Assembly (NCBI RefSeq): GCF_039544165.1
Contig: NZ_BAABLD010000005.1
Location: 372,001-436,000, forward strand
Length of the DNA: 64,000 bases
Direction: 5' to 3'
From: Viridibacterium curvum
Lineage (GTDB): Bacteria > Pseudomonadota > Gammaproteobacteria > Burkholderiales > Rhodocyclaceae
The notes beneath the pieces are model-generated. The model was not told the origin of the DNA. It saw only the letters and a list, made by a program, of their open reading frames with translations, and did no database searches. How positions within the stretch are numbered: the stretch's first letter is position 1; each line of letters begins with the position of its first letter. The translations under genes were made by a program, and so were the position numbers. Shown piece after piece: positions 35,522 through 46,503 of the stretch.

Positions 35522-37102
35522 ATGAGAACAACGATATTTGTCTGCGCTGCAATGCTGTGGTTGGGAGGGTGTGCAATGGATGGTGCCCGCAAGGCATCCG
35601 GGCCCGTGTTGACGGGCGTCGTGTCGGTTGGCGGGCCACTGGTGGGAGCCAGTGTCACGGTGGCGGATGCCAATGGCCAGAAGCGCAGTACCAGGACGGA
35701 TGCTGCCGGTGTCTATGTGATCGACACCGGCGGCCTCGTCGCGCCGGTGGTCGTGTCGGCCGTCGAAGCAGGCAACGACAACTGTACGGACAGTGGTCGC
35801 CTGTGGTCGCGTTGCATGGCTTCCGTGCTGGCGACCCTGTCGACAGGCGAGAGCCGCGCCAATATCAATGCGCTGACTGACAAGATCGTGTCGGACGTGG
35901 CGCAGGGCCTGAAGTACAAGGGCCCACAAGGCATTGTCAATGCCGGCACCGCCAAGGGCGTGACGGCGGAAGCCGTGCAGAAGGCCACCGAAGCTTTGCG
36001 CCCGGTGTTTGCGCAGGCTCTGCGCGACGCCGGTGTTGCCGAGGCAGAGCGCTTCGACCCGGTCAGCATTGCCATGAAGGCGGACCGCAAGGGCGTCGAC
36101 GCCATCCTCGACGTGCTCGTGCACAACAGGGGTTACGACAACAACAGCGGTGTGCCTGGCGGCACCCTGTTGCTCGATGCTGACTATCGTTACGTCGGCA
36201 AGATGGACGCGATCAGCAGCGTCGAGCCGCTGGATCTGAAGTACGCTCAGGCAGCGAAAGCAAAAATCGTCGATCCAGCCTATACGCGCATTGTCATCGT
36301 CGGCGACTCGACCGCCAGCACCTACGAACTGGCACGTCTGCCGCGCATGGGCTGGGGCCAGGTGTTCGAGCCCTTGTTCAAGCCCGATGCGAAGGTGAAG
36401 GTACTCAACGGCGCGAAGTCGGGCCGCAGTGCACGGGCATTCCTCAACCAGGCCTACTTCGCGCAAATGGCGGCGTACCTGCGTGCCGGCGATTACGTGC
36501 TGATCCACATGGGGCACAACGACCAGAACTGCGAGAGCGACAAGAAGGATCGTGGTGCGGCGGACGTCGCCAACCTCTGCACCTATCCCAATGACGCTGC
36601 AGGCAAACCGCAGTTCCCGGTGGGCAGGCCAGAGATGTCGTTCCAGAAGACGCTGGAGACATATATCGAGATCGCGCGTGCCAGGGGCGCGATCCCTGTA
36701 CTGATGACGCCGACCACACGTGTGTGGAACAAGGATCGCAAGGAAGGCTTCCCCGTCGTCCCCAATCACTTCACGCGCCAGAATGCGGCGGGCGGCATTG
36801 CGTACGTGGGTGACTACTCGCAGACCATCCGCGATACGGCGCAGGCCAACAAGCTGCCCCTGATCGATATCGAGGCGAAGACCATTCGTTTCGTTAACGC
36901 GCATGAGCAGGACTGGCGCGACTACTGGTTGGCGGCTGATCCGGTGAGGTTCCCCTGGTATGCCACGCAGTCGGTCGGCACGTTCGCAAAGCCCGATACC
37001 ACGCACTTCCAGCAGAAGGGTGCGGAGGCGGTCGCAGCGATGGTTGTCGAAGGCATCCGCGAGACGCCGGAGCTGAAGGCGCTGGCAGCGAAGCTCCGGT
37101 AG
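35522..37102 (+). CDS. CE12-like SGNH esterase lipoprotein 1
   Basis: 526 residues. Lipobox LGGC (Cys17) anchors it in a membrane. Residues about 28-85 form a carboxypeptidase-regulatory-like beta-sandwich (TGVVSVGGPLVGASVTVAD), and the C-terminal half is an SGNH hydrolase with GDSTAS (Ser263), GRSAR, GHND (331-334) and DTTH (Asp492, His495). The arrangement of these blocks matches rhamnogalacturonan acetylesterases (CE12), which remove acetyl groups from pectin side regions. SD GGAGG before the ATG. The paralogue at 37313 follows directly, with roughly half or more of the residues shared. Substrate inferred from family and from the pectate lyases nearby. Confidence 0.82.
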   Translation: MRTTIFVCAAMLWLGGCAMDGARKASGPVLTGVVSVGGPLVGASVTVADANGQKRSTRTDAAGVYVIDTGGLVAPVVVSAVEAGNDNCTDSGRLWSRCMASVLATLSTGESRANINALTDKIVSDVAQGLKYKGPQGIVNAGTAKGVTAEAVQKATEALRPVFAQALRDAGVAEAERFDPVSIAMKADRKGVDAILDVLVHNRGYDNNSGVPGGTLLLDADYRYVGKMDAISSVEPLDLKYAQAAKAKIVDPAYTRIVIVGDSTASTYELARLPRMGWGQVFEPLFKPDAKVKVLNGAKSGRSARAFLNQAYFAQMAAYLRAGDYVLIHMGHNDQNCESDKKDRGAADVANLCTYPNDAAGKPQFPVGRPEMSFQKTLETYIEIARARGAIPVLMTPTTRVWNKDRKEGFPVVPNHFTRQNAAGGIAYVGDYSQTIRDTAQANKLPLIDIEAKTIRFVNAHEQDWRDYWLAADPVRFPWYATQSVGTFAKPDTTHFQQKGAEAVAAMVVEGIRETPELKALAAKLR

Positions 37103-37212
37103 TTGGTTGCGTCGGCGCAGGGCGCAGCGGCAAATGCGCCGTCAAGATTCCTTTGCTCGAACCAGCATCCGGCGCAGTGACCACTGCGCCCCCCGGACTC
37201 ACATCACCAACT

Positions 37213-37288
37213 CATTCCCGCGAAGGCGGGAATCCAGTGACTTTGCAGCGTATCGAGCGACGCTGGATTCCCCCCTGCGCGGGAATGA
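37213..37288. repeat. Palindromic intergenic repeat (REP/MITE-like)
   Basis: CATTCCCGCGAAGGCGGGAA at 37213 and the near-inverse CTGGATTCCCC...GCGGGAATG at the other end (to 37288) frame about 75 bases that can fold into a long hairpin; CCAG and CTGG extend the arms. Elements of this kind are scattered intergenic repeats in many proteobacteria. It sits between the two esterase genes. Confidence 0.75.
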
Positions 37289-37312
37289 CGGAAAAACAAG
37301 GAGACACCAAGC

Positions 37313-38896
37313 ATGAACACCGTTCGCCGGATTCTCGTCACCAGCCTGCTTGCGGCACTCCTCGGCTGCGCAGGTAGCGGCTCAAGTGGCCCGCAACTGA
37401 GCGGCGTAGTCGCCATCGGCGGCCCGCTCGCCAACGCCGAGGTGACGGTTGTCGACGCCACGGGGCAGCGCCGCATGACGCGCACCGATGCACAAGGTGC
37501 GTACCGCATCGACGCGGCCGGACTCACGCCGCCGTTGTTGATCTCGGCCATCGAGGCTGGCAGCAACCGCAACTGCCGTTACAACGCCATGCTGCGTGCG
37601 CGCTGCCTCGCATCAGTACGGATGACGCTCGGTACGGGCGACAACATTGCCAACATCAATCCGCTGAGTGACCGCATCGTTTCCGACGTCGCGGTGGAGC
37701 TGAAGTACGTTGGCCCGCAGCAGCTAGTCGATGCGGGCAGGACGACGGGGCTCACGGCCGAAGCGTTGGCGGCAGCGCGGGGGCGCATGTTGGCCGGCTT
37801 TCGCAGTGCGTTGCAGATTGCGGGTGTAAAAGACGTGGACGCCTTTGACCCCGTCAGCACGCCCATGAAGGCTGACCACACGGGCTTTGACGCCGTGCTG
37901 GATGTCATCAATCACAACCGCAACTACGACAACCCGAGCAGTGAGTCTTCGCACACCGTGCTGACCGATATCAGCTTTCGGCCCATCGTTGGTCTGCAAG
38001 GTAACGGGCCTTACGAGCCGCTTGATTTCACCCGAGCCCAGCGCGAACTGAACGAGATCCGTAACGCGAAAATCCGCATCCTTGTGGTGGGCGATTCCAC
38101 GGCTGCGACCTATGAACTGGAGCGCATGCCCCGCATGGGCTGGGGCCAGGTCTTCGAAGCGCAGTTCAAGCCCGGCAGCGGCATCAAGGTGCTCAACGCC
38201 GCGCGCGCAGGGCGCAGCTCCAGGGATTTCTACATGGGCGGCTGGCATCAGCAGATGGCGCGTTTCATGAAGGCCGGTGATTACGTGCTTATCAACCACG
38301 GCCACAACGACCAGAACTGCGAGAGCAAGAAGCCGCAGCGCGGGCTGGCTGATGTGGCGGGGCTATGCACTTACCCCAACGACGCCAGTGGCAAGAAGCA
38401 GTTCCCCGAAGGCCAGCCGCAGATGTCATTCCAGAACTCGCTGGAGCGTTACATCACTGAAGCGCGCGCTGCCGGCGCCATCCCTGTGATGATCACGCCC
38501 ACCACCCGCGTCTGGAACAAGGACCGCAAGGAAGGCTTCCCCGTCGTACCCAACCATGTCACCACCGCAAACCTCGGTGCAGGCGGCTTCGCCTTCGTCG
38601 GCGATTACAGCCAGACCGTCAAGGACACCGCACGCGCCAACAGCCTGCCCCTCATCGATCTCGAAGCGAAGACCATCGCCTTCGTGAATGCCCACGAGAA
38701 GGACTGGAAGGACTACTGGCTCGCGATTGCCGACACCACGAAGTACCCGTACTACGCGACGCAGAGCAGCGGCACGTTCGCCAGGCCGGATACCACGCAC
38801 TTCCAGCAGAAGGGGGCGGAGGCTGTGGCGGCAATGGTGGCGGAGGGGATTCGCGAGACGGCGGAGCTGAAGGCGCTGGCGTCGCAGCTCAGGTAG
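37313..38896 (+). CDS. CE12-like SGNH esterase lipoprotein 2
   Basis: 527 residues, colinear with the gene upstream: lipobox LLGC, regulatory-like beta-sandwich (SGVVAIGGPLANAEVTVVD), SGNH blocks GDSTAA (Ser262), GRSSR, GHND and DTTHF. Long identical stretches (TPTTRVWNKDRKEGFPVVPN) show a tandem duplication. SD AAGGAG before the ATG. The 210 bases between the copies hold the palindromic repeat, so the two may be separate transcripts. Probably differs in acetyl-ester position or substrate size; not decidable from sequence. Confidence 0.82.
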   Translation: MNTVRRILVTSLLAALLGCAGSGSSGPQLSGVVAIGGPLANAEVTVVDATGQRRMTRTDAQGAYRIDAAGLTPPLLISAIEAGSNRNCRYNAMLRARCLASVRMTLGTGDNIANINPLSDRIVSDVAVELKYVGPQQLVDAGRTTGLTAEALAAARGRMLAGFRSALQIAGVKDVDAFDPVSTPMKADHTGFDAVLDVINHNRNYDNPSSESSHTVLTDISFRPIVGLQGNGPYEPLDFTRAQRELNEIRNAKIRILVVGDSTAATYELERMPRMGWGQVFEAQFKPGSGIKVLNAARAGRSSRDFYMGGWHQQMARFMKAGDYVLINHGHNDQNCESKKPQRGLADVAGLCTYPNDASGKKQFPEGQPQMSFQNSLERYITEARAAGAIPVMITPTTRVWNKDRKEGFPVVPNHVTTANLGAGGFAFVGDYSQTVKDTARANSLPLIDLEAKTIAFVNAHEKDWKDYWLAIADTTKYPYYATQSSGTFARPDTTHFQQKGAEAVAAMVAEGIRETAELKALASQLR

Positions 38897-39467
38897 ATGG
38901 GTGTGTTGACCGCAGGGCACGTCGGTACTCTCGGATCGAGTGCCAGACAAAAAGGATGCATAGGCCAAGTGCAAGAAGGCCGATGGCACCGAGCAAGATT
39001 TTTGCGCCTGTGGTGTTGTCGGACCGCGTTGTGTTGCTCGCGTCCGGCGCGAAAATTTCTTTGCCGTCCAGCTGAAGGCCGAAGACCTGGATTCGCGTGC
39101 CGTCAGAGCTTTGATTCAAGGCGTCCTTCGCCACTGTGAGGCGGGCATTCGTTTCGCCCACTTTAACGAAGCGTTTGTATTCGTCGGCGAAAGCGCTGGG
39201 AACGTCGAAAGTCCCTGCGTGGCTTGCGATACCAAAGCGCGTCACCAAGGGGTGGGCACGGTCGTAACGAGAATTCCCGCTCCCTTCAACGTTTAGCCAT
39301 CTCACAACACCCTCGACATGAGCAAATTCAATTCTCTGTGACGAGTGGCCACCCAAAGCAAAGAAAAGAGTTGTTGCAGCAAGACCTGCGCCGAGTAGAA
39401 GTACGAGCAGCGACAGCCATAGGGCCGCTTTCTTGCCTTCGATGGTTTGGTGCAAAGGTATTGCCAT
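38889..39467 (-). CDS. Two-helix membrane protein, DUF3592-like
   Basis: 192 residues. An N-terminal helix (ALWLSLLVLLLGAGLAATTLFF) and a C-terminal helix (ILLGAIGLLALGLCILFVWH) flank a soluble domain of about 100 residues, the topology of DUF3592 proteins. Its 3' end overlaps the convergent esterase gene by eight bases. Function unknown. Confidence 0.6.
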   Translation of the reverse strand: MAIPLHQTIEGKKAALWLSLLVLLLGAGLAATTLFFALGGHSSQRIEFAHVEGVVRWLNVEGSGNSRYDRAHPLVTRFGIASHAGTFDVPSAFADEYKRFVKVGETNARLTVAKDALNQSSDGTRIQVFGLQLDGKEIFAPDASNTTRSDNTTGAKILLGAIGLLALGLCILFVWHSIREYRRALRSTHPST

Positions 39468-39491
39468 ACGCCGTTATTAACAGTCCTGTTT

Positions 39492-39985
39492 TTAAGGGCC
39501 CACGCGATCAGCTTCGTCGCGTAATTCCTTCCGCATCATAAGGCATGGAATTTTTGGACCCCATGTCTCCAGCGAAACGCTGACAGCTGCGAATCCAGCG
39601 CGTTCGTAAAAGCGCCGTGTTTCGGCGTATTCCGGACTGGGGTGGCTGGCGGCCAGTGTCCGGACATACAAGTGATGCTCGCCATGCGCACGTAACCAGT
39701 GCTCAGCAGTTGCGAGAAGTCTGCCGCCGAGTCCTTGCTGGCGGTAGTCCGCATGCATTGCCAGGCAGTAGATCTCGTAGGCGTCTGGCTCCTCGGGCAT
39801 GGTTTCCAGCGTGAGGAAACCGAGCATCCGCATTGAGTCTCGCACTGCAAAGCCAGATTGTGCGGGCGCCTTGCTCGCATACTCTAGCAAGGCTTCTTCG
39901 ATACCAAACCAACGCGGCAAGCTGCGCAGTACGGCCTCGCATTCAGCGGCATCCAGTTGCGCAGCGGTGATGATGGGTGAGTCGC

Positions 39986-39989
<4 letters not shown>
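39492..39989 (-). CDS. GNAT family N-acetyltransferase
   Basis: 165 residues. HADYRQQGLGGRLLATAEHW is the acetyl-CoA binding motif A (R/QxxGxG/A) and ETRRFYERAGFAAV is motif B. Typical GNAT size and layout; substrate unknown. It starts with TTG overlapping the stop of glrR (TTGA), implying translational coupling to that regulator gene. Confidence 0.85.
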
Positions 39990-41389
<1,400 letters not shown>

Positions 41390-41402
41390 TGCTGACTCCT
41401 CT

Positions 41403-41972
41403 TCAGCGAGCGGGGCGTTCGAGCATCTTTTTCTCGATGTCCCGAATCGCGTCCAGTTTCTGTTGCAGCTGTTCGCTGCGCTTCTGTTCGTCACGCAGCT
41501 TTTGCTGCGATTGTGTGGCGTTGTCGTCAGCGCGGTTGCGCTCTTGCAGCAAGGGGATCAGGAGCGCCGCCAGTGGGTGGTTACGGCCGCTGCCATGGGT
41601 TTCACCCGGGGCCACATCCAGCAGGGCCAGCGCACGGCTGCGGTCGCCTTGCGGTGTCAGGGCATGAAAGAGGGCCAGGCGCAGTCGGTGCTCTTCACTC
41701 TTTTGTGTGGTGTAAACGCGATTGAGGCGCTCCAGTTCGCTGGCCAGTTCGCCAGCGCTCTTTCCACGCCATTGCTGGGCTTGAGTGATCAGGGGCAGAA
41801 GCGTGGTCTCGATGGTGCTTGCCGGCTCTGCGTGCGTTGGCGCTGGCGTCGCTGCAGGCGGCGTGTTTGTAGGCCCGGCAGGCAGGAATTCTTTGAGCAG
41901 GCTGCAACCGCTGCTGAGGCAGATGCCCAGGAGCATGAGCAGGCGGCAGAAGGCGGTGACGGATGGAATCAT
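41403..41972 (-). CDS. QseG-like lipoprotein of the GlrK/GlrR system
   Basis: 189 residues. Signal with lipobox LSSGC (Cys23), a Pro/Thr-rich linker (about 30-50) and a helical domain ending in a coiled coil (SQQKLRDEQKRSEQLQQKLD). The position between kinase and regulator, with four-base ATGA overlap to the kinase gene, equals that of QseG, the outer-membrane lipoprotein that modulates GlrK. Sequence similarity to QseG is too low to see by eye, so the assignment rests on synteny and architecture. Confidence 0.7.
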   Translation of the reverse strand: MIPSVTAFCRLLMLLGICLSSGCSLLKEFLPAGPTNTPPAATPAPTHAEPASTIETTLLPLITQAQQWRGKSAGELASELERLNRVYTTQKSEEHRLRLALFHALTPQGDRSRALALLDVAPGETHGSGRNHPLAALLIPLLQERNRADDNATQSQQKLRDEQKRSEQLQQKLDAIRDIEKKMLERPAR

Positions 41973-43417
41973 TGAGATTGACTGTCGGGCTGTAGTGGCA
42001 GGCGCACGGTGATGCGGGTGCCGCAGGGTTTGTTGTCGCGGATGGTGACGCTTCCGCCATGTGCTGTCACCAGCTCCTGCACGATGGAAAGGCCCAGACC
42101 GGTGCCTTTGATCGATACGTCGTCGGGTGGTGGTGCGCCTTGTACGAAGGGTTCGAAGACGCGTTCGCGCTGATCGGGCGGGATGCCGGGGCCGAGATCG
42201 GCAATCTCGATATGCACGTCGTCATCGACCTGGCGGGCAATCATGTCGATGATGCTCTCTTCTGGGGCGTATTTGGCCGCGTTGGAGAGCAGGTTGTCGA
42301 GGACCACGCGCAGCTTTTCGCGGTCGGCCTCGACGGTCAGTCCTCCGTCGTCGGGCAACAGCGACAGTTTGCGTGCGGTGAGTGCCAGCTTCTGGTCGGC
42401 CGCGAGTTCCGCGAAGAGCGAGGCGAGCAGGACCGGCTCGCGTTTCAGCAGCATGGGCTTGAAGCGGATGCCGCTGTAGTCGAGCAGGTTTTCGATCAGC
42501 TGGCGCAGGCGGCCGGCATTGCTGCGCAGAATGGCGACAACCTCCTGCTGGTCTTCAGTGAGTTTGCCGGTGACTTCGTCGGACAGCAGATGGGTGCCTT
42601 CGTAGATGGCTGTGAGCGGCGTCTTGAGCTCGTGCGAGACATGGCGCAGGAAGCGCATCTTCTGGTCGTCCACCTCGGTGAGGCGCAGGCGCAGCCAGTC
42701 CAGCTGGTGGCCGAGTGCTTCGAGGTCGCGCGGCCCGCTCACGATGATGCGCTGCTGCAGCAGACCGTCCCCCAGATCGCGGATGCCGCGCCCAAGCTGG
42801 CGAATGGGGCGACGGATGAGGACGATGACGCCGCCGACGAGGATCAGCCCGACGGGGATGAGGATCAGCAGCCGCCACAGCAGCTGGGTACGTGCAAGAT
42901 CTGCCTGGGCGCGCAGGGCGCGGATGTCGCGTTCAATGTGGATGTCGGCGCGTGACAGGACTTCGGCGGCGATGCTGTGCATGTGTCCGAACTCTTCGAT
43001 GACCTTTCGGGTCTCGGCAGGGGTCAGCTTGTCCCGCTGCAGGCCTTCCCATGCCGTGGCTTCACTGTCGGCGAGGGCGTTCAGTTCCTGCGTCGTGTTG
43101 CTGGCGCGTGCGTTCTGCTGCAGTTGCTCGACTGTGTCGATGAATTGCGCGCGTCGCGTCGTGTAGGCGTCGATGAGGCCGCGCTCGCCCAGCACGAGTT
43201 GCTGGCGGGCAATGCGGTCCAGGCCCGTGATCTGCTCGTCGAGCTCGCGGCTCAACCGGGTGATGCGTACCGCTTGCGCGATGGCTTTCTCGCTGCGGTC
43301 GGTGAGTTTTTCGAGTGCGACGTAGGCATCGCCCAGTGCCAGGACAAGTGGCAGGGCGACCAGGCCGAAGCCGATCAGAAGGAGTTTCAGGAAGGAGCCG
43401 GGGTACCTGAGCTGCAT
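41969..43417 (-). CDS. glrK: Sensor histidine kinase GlrK/QseE type
   Basis: 482 residues. Two transmembrane helices (about 10-30, LLLIGFGLVALPLVLALGD; about 175-195, LLWRLLILIPVGLILVGGV) flank a helical periplasmic four-helix-type sensor, then HAMP (RRPIRQLGRGIRDLGDG). HisKA motif FLRHVSHELKTPLTAIYEGT with the following HLLSDEVTG is the signature of GlrK/QseE. HATPase motifs: NLLSNAAKYAP, DLGPGIPPDQ, GTGLGLSIV. It is the first gene of the three-gene unit. Confidence 0.88.
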   Translation of the reverse strand: MQLRYPGSFLKLLLIGFGLVALPLVLALGDAYVALEKLTDRSEKAIAQAVRITRLSRELDEQITGLDRIARQQLVLGERGLIDAYTTRRAQFIDTVEQLQQNARASNTTQELNALADSEATAWEGLQRDKLTPAETRKVIEEFGHMHSIAAEVLSRADIHIERDIRALRAQADLARTQLLWRLLILIPVGLILVGGVIVLIRRPIRQLGRGIRDLGDGLLQQRIIVSGPRDLEALGHQLDWLRLRLTEVDDQKMRFLRHVSHELKTPLTAIYEGTHLLSDEVTGKLTEDQQEVVAILRSNAGRLRQLIENLLDYSGIRFKPMLLKREPVLLASLFAELAADQKLALTARKLSLLPDDGGLTVEADREKLRVVLDNLLSNAAKYAPEESIIDMIARQVDDDVHIEIADLGPGIPPDQRERVFEPFVQGAPPPDDVSIKGTGLGLSIVQELVTAHGGSVTIRDNKPCGTRITVRLPLQPDSQSQ

Positions 43418-43501
43418 GGCGTCATGATGCCAGCCACCCGGCGGGCGCTGGCGCGTAGACGTGCAGAGTCGTGAGGTGCCGCGACGAGCGGTGCCTGCAG
43501 C

Positions 43502-44242
43502 TCAGGCGCGCAGGGCGACTGCAGCGGTGTCGATATCGGCTGTGGGCAAGCCGAGGCAGGCATAGAGCTCTGCCAGCTCACGCTGCAGCAGCAGGCCTTC
43601 GCCAGGCTGCTGGTGTTTGACCGTTTCGAAGCCCAGCTCTGAGCGGAACAGCATGGCGTCGGCGTGGGCGCAGGAGACAGTAAGCAGGGTGGCTCCCCAG
43701 CCGTGCAGGGTGGGAGCAATGGCGCTCAGCAACAGCGGCAACAGGCTGGCAGGCTGCTCGAACTGGCGGCAGAGGGCCTGGGCGTCGATGTCGGCGACAA
43801 CGTGGCCGGCGGTTTCCAGGTGCTCTGCTGCGCGCAGGAAGCCATCGTATTGGCGCAGGCTCGTCAGGCCGTCACGGCGCACTCGCCAGGCGCCCAGCGC
43901 ACCGCAGCAGGGCTTGTGCAATGAGGTGTCTAGCACCAGGGCGACTTGCGCTGCATCGTCATCGCGGACGGCCGACCTGTTCATTTGAGGCCGTTCTGTG
44001 TTCAACAGGATTTGTGCCTGCTGGCGTTGCCAGGGGGTGACGGCAAGGCCGCTACGCAGCTTGCCCGCCGCAGTCAGGGTGGTCTGTTCGTCACCAAGAC
44101 CGCGCAGGAACTCGACGAGCCCCGGACGCGATGCCGCATGACCGGTCCTCAACGGAGGCGCCGAGAGGCGGCTGCGTGAGGGCAGTGTGGGCGGCTTGGT
44201 GCCGCTTGTCTCCGGAGGCGTTGTCGAAAAATGGTAGGCCAC
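43502..44242 (-). CDS. Hypothetical protein
   Basis: 246 residues from a GTG. A disordered Pro/Ser/Thr-rich N-terminus (about 1-45) precedes a compact alpha/beta domain with a GACCGA-like CCGALGAWRVRR turn and a paired Asp motif (VVADIDAQAL). No signal peptide or membrane helix. I do not recognise the family. It lies 85 bases upstream of glrK on the same strand and could share its transcript. Confidence 0.5.
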   Translation of the reverse strand: MAYHFSTTPPETSGTKPPTLPSRSRLSAPPLRTGHAASRPGLVEFLRGLGDEQTTLTAAGKLRSGLAVTPWQRQQAQILLNTERPQMNRSAVRDDDAAQVALVLDTSLHKPCCGALGAWRVRRDGLTSLRQYDGFLRAAEHLETAGHVVADIDAQALCRQFEQPASLLPLLLSAIAPTLHGWGATLLTVSCAHADAMLFRSELGFETVKHQQPGEGLLLQRELAELYACLGLPTADIDTAAVALRA

Positions 44243-44501
44243 GATGGTGATCCAGCAAACTTGTCGGACAGTATGTGCAACAAATATGCCCGTTTTTTTA
44301 CAAGCAATGTAAACATGTACTTACGACGGTCCCGGTTATAACCTTAGGCCTAGATTTGTCGCTCGTTGACGACAGGCTGTACGGCCTTGCAAAGGGCGGG
44401 CTTCAACTTCCGTCAAAAGTGGTCGATAGACATCTGGCGGTGACGTCATCCTGCAGGCAGCGACCTGAGGGAGCTTGGTGATGGACACGAAAGGGAGTGC
44501 C

Positions 44502-45446
44502 ATGCGGTATCTGATCTGCTTGCTTGCAGGATTGTTGAGTGCTTTGGCCACATCGGCCGGGGCCGCGCCGGATGTGTTCATCCTTGACGCGCCGGTCAAT
44601 GCCATCGACAAGCGCAATGACTACACGGACAAGCTGCTGACGCAGATCCTGCGCAAGACGCAGGCGAAATACGGCCCTTTCCGCATCGAGTACGCCCCCG
44701 AATACATGCAGCGAGACCGTTTGCTGACCGAGTTGAAGAAGGGGGATGTCGTCAACATCACCGCCAAGGCAACGCGGCCGGATTGGGAGTCCAGTGAGTT
44801 GATCCCGATCTTCATCCCGGTCGACAAGGGCATTACCGAGTATCGCATCGCGCTGATCCGTCAGGGCGATCAGGAGCGTTTCAGCAAACTCAAGTCGCTG
44901 GACGAGTTGAAGAAGATTCCGCTGGGCGTAGGCAATGGCTGGTCAACGCGGCAGGTGTTCCAGAAGCTCGATTTCACCCTGGAAACGGGGTCGGACTGGG
45001 AGGGGCTCTACCAGATGCTGATGAGCAAGCGCTTCGACTACTTCCCGAGAGCGCTGTCCGAAGTGTTCGTGGAGTACGACGATCGCATCGGCAGATTTCC
45101 CGATATGGCCATCGAGAATTCATTCATGCTGTATTTCCCGCTACCCAAGTATTTCTTCGTCAGCCCGCAGCACCCGAGGCTGGCAAAGCGGGTGGAGGAG
45201 GGCTTCAAGATGATGATCAATGATGGCAGCTTCGACAAACTCTTCCTCGATCATCACCGCGAACTGATTGCACGCGCGAGCTTCTGTACGCGCAAGATTT
45301 TCCGTATGGAGAATCCGCTGCTGTCAGACAAGACGCCCCTGAATGTAGCCGAGTACTGGTTTGACCCCTTCAGCGGTCGCAAGGGCAGAGCGTCGGCTCG
45401 CGCCAGTTGCAACAGCGGCCCGCACGCAGGCGCGCGGGCCAATTGA
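44502..45446 (+). CDS. Periplasmic substrate-binding-like protein (PBP type 2)
   Basis: 314 residues. Signal peptide (MRYLICLLAGLLSALATSAGAA). The core (TELKKGDVVNITAKATRPDW, SLDELKKIPLGVGNGWSTRQ, LGVGN as a ligand loop, LPKYFFVSPQHPRLAKRVEEGF) resembles the amino-acid-type PBP2 domains that often stand alone in betaproteobacteria without an ABC permease. Ligand unknown. SD AAAGGGAG before the ATG at 44502. The 259 bases upstream contain AT-rich sequence and the palindrome TGACGTCA at 44441. Confidence 0.78.
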   Translation: MRYLICLLAGLLSALATSAGAAPDVFILDAPVNAIDKRNDYTDKLLTQILRKTQAKYGPFRIEYAPEYMQRDRLLTELKKGDVVNITAKATRPDWESSELIPIFIPVDKGITEYRIALIRQGDQERFSKLKSLDELKKIPLGVGNGWSTRQVFQKLDFTLETGSDWEGLYQMLMSKRFDYFPRALSEVFVEYDDRIGRFPDMAIENSFMLYFPLPKYFFVSPQHPRLAKRVEEGFKMMINDGSFDKLFLDHHRELIARASFCTRKIFRMENPLLSDKTPLNVAEYWFDPFSGRKGRASARASCNSGPHAGARAN

Positions 45447-45487
45447 AGATTCCTTGAGGCCTCATTTGCCCGATGCGGCAACCAGGT

Positions 45488-46294
45488 TCAGGCCCGCAGC
45501 CCTTCGACGATCTGATCTGTAGCCGGCACCAGCGTGCGGAATTTTTCCGCCAGCGTGTCGCAGCTCTGGCGCAGGCACAGTAGATCTGCGCCCGCCACGA
45601 TCATCGCGGCACCCGCATCAACGCATTCCTGTGCGAAGGCCTGATCAGCGCTGACGATGCCAGCCGGCTTGCCACACGCACGTATGCGGCGAATGGTGTT
45701 GAGGTACAGCCGGCGCATGGCGGGGTGATTGGGCTGTCCGAGGTAACCGACCTCGCCCGCCAGGTCTCCGGGGCCGATGAACAGGCCATCTACGCCATCG
45801 ACTCCGGCAATCTCCTCGAGGTTGCGCAACGCGCTGGCACTCTCGATCTGCACCAGCACGCAGATTTCCTGCGCCGCGCGATTGACATAATCCGTGATCC
45901 GTCCGTAGTTGGCGGCGCGGCTTACCGGCGCAATGCCACGGAGTCCGCCTTCGGGAAAACGCACAGCCTGGACGGCGGCCCTTGCTTCCTCAGCGCTGTC
46001 GACGTGGGGAATCAGCAAGGTTTGCACACCGGTGTCGAGCAAACGTTTGATGAGTACCTTGTCATTGGCTGCGGGGCGAACTGCCGCGTGCGTGCGGGAG
46101 CCTTGCATGGCTTGCAACTGGTGCATGACGGTGAGCACGTCGCCGGGACCATGCTCGGTGTCGATGATCATCCAGTCGAAACCGGATCCGGCCACCACTT
46201 CGGCCGAGATGGGATGCGCAAGCAGGGAGAACAGGCCCAGCTGAAGTTGATGCTGGGCGATGGCGGATTTGAATGTGTTTTGTGGCATTTGCAT
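45488..46294 (-). CDS. HpcH/HpaI aldolase (4-hydroxy-2-oxoheptanedioate aldolase type)
   Basis: 268 residues. DWMIIDTEHGPGD, VQIESASALRNLEEI and GLFIGPGDLAG are the conserved metal- and pyruvate-binding blocks of class II pyruvate aldolases. VRPAANDK with downstream RGIAP match HpaI-type enzymes that cleave 4-hydroxy-2-oxo acids to pyruvate and an aldehyde. No aromatic degradation operon is adjacent, so sugar-acid or other hydroxy-oxo-acid catabolism is equally possible. SD AGAGGTGAAGAG. Confidence 0.85.
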   Translation of the reverse strand: MQMPQNTFKSAIAQHQLQLGLFSLLAHPISAEVVAGSGFDWMIIDTEHGPGDVLTVMHQLQAMQGSRTHAAVRPAANDKVLIKRLLDTGVQTLLIPHVDSAEEARAAVQAVRFPEGGLRGIAPVSRAANYGRITDYVNRAAQEICVLVQIESASALRNLEEIAGVDGVDGLFIGPGDLAGEVGYLGQPNHPAMRRLYLNTIRRIRACGKPAGIVSADQAFAQECVDAGAAMIVAGADLLCLRQSCDTLAEKFRTLVPATDQIVEGLRA

Positions 46295-46503
46295 GACTCT
46301 TCACCTCTTGAGACTGTAGTGCCCTTGTGGGGTCGGATCGCATGCCAGTACGGGTCACGTCTGCAGCATGTACGCTGACCCAAGCAAGCACGGGGCCAGT
46401 CGTTTCATCAAAGAGTACAGATCTGCGATGACAGCAAGTCAGGGAAGAGAAGCACAAAAAGGCCGTGAATCAACAGAGTCGGAGTCGAAGCTGAAAGCAG
46501 AGA

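Noticed and set aside
35200..35880. 218-codon frame starting upstream of the first CE12-like gene
   Set aside because: Out of frame with the lipoprotein gene, which has a lipobox, an SD and a paralogue.
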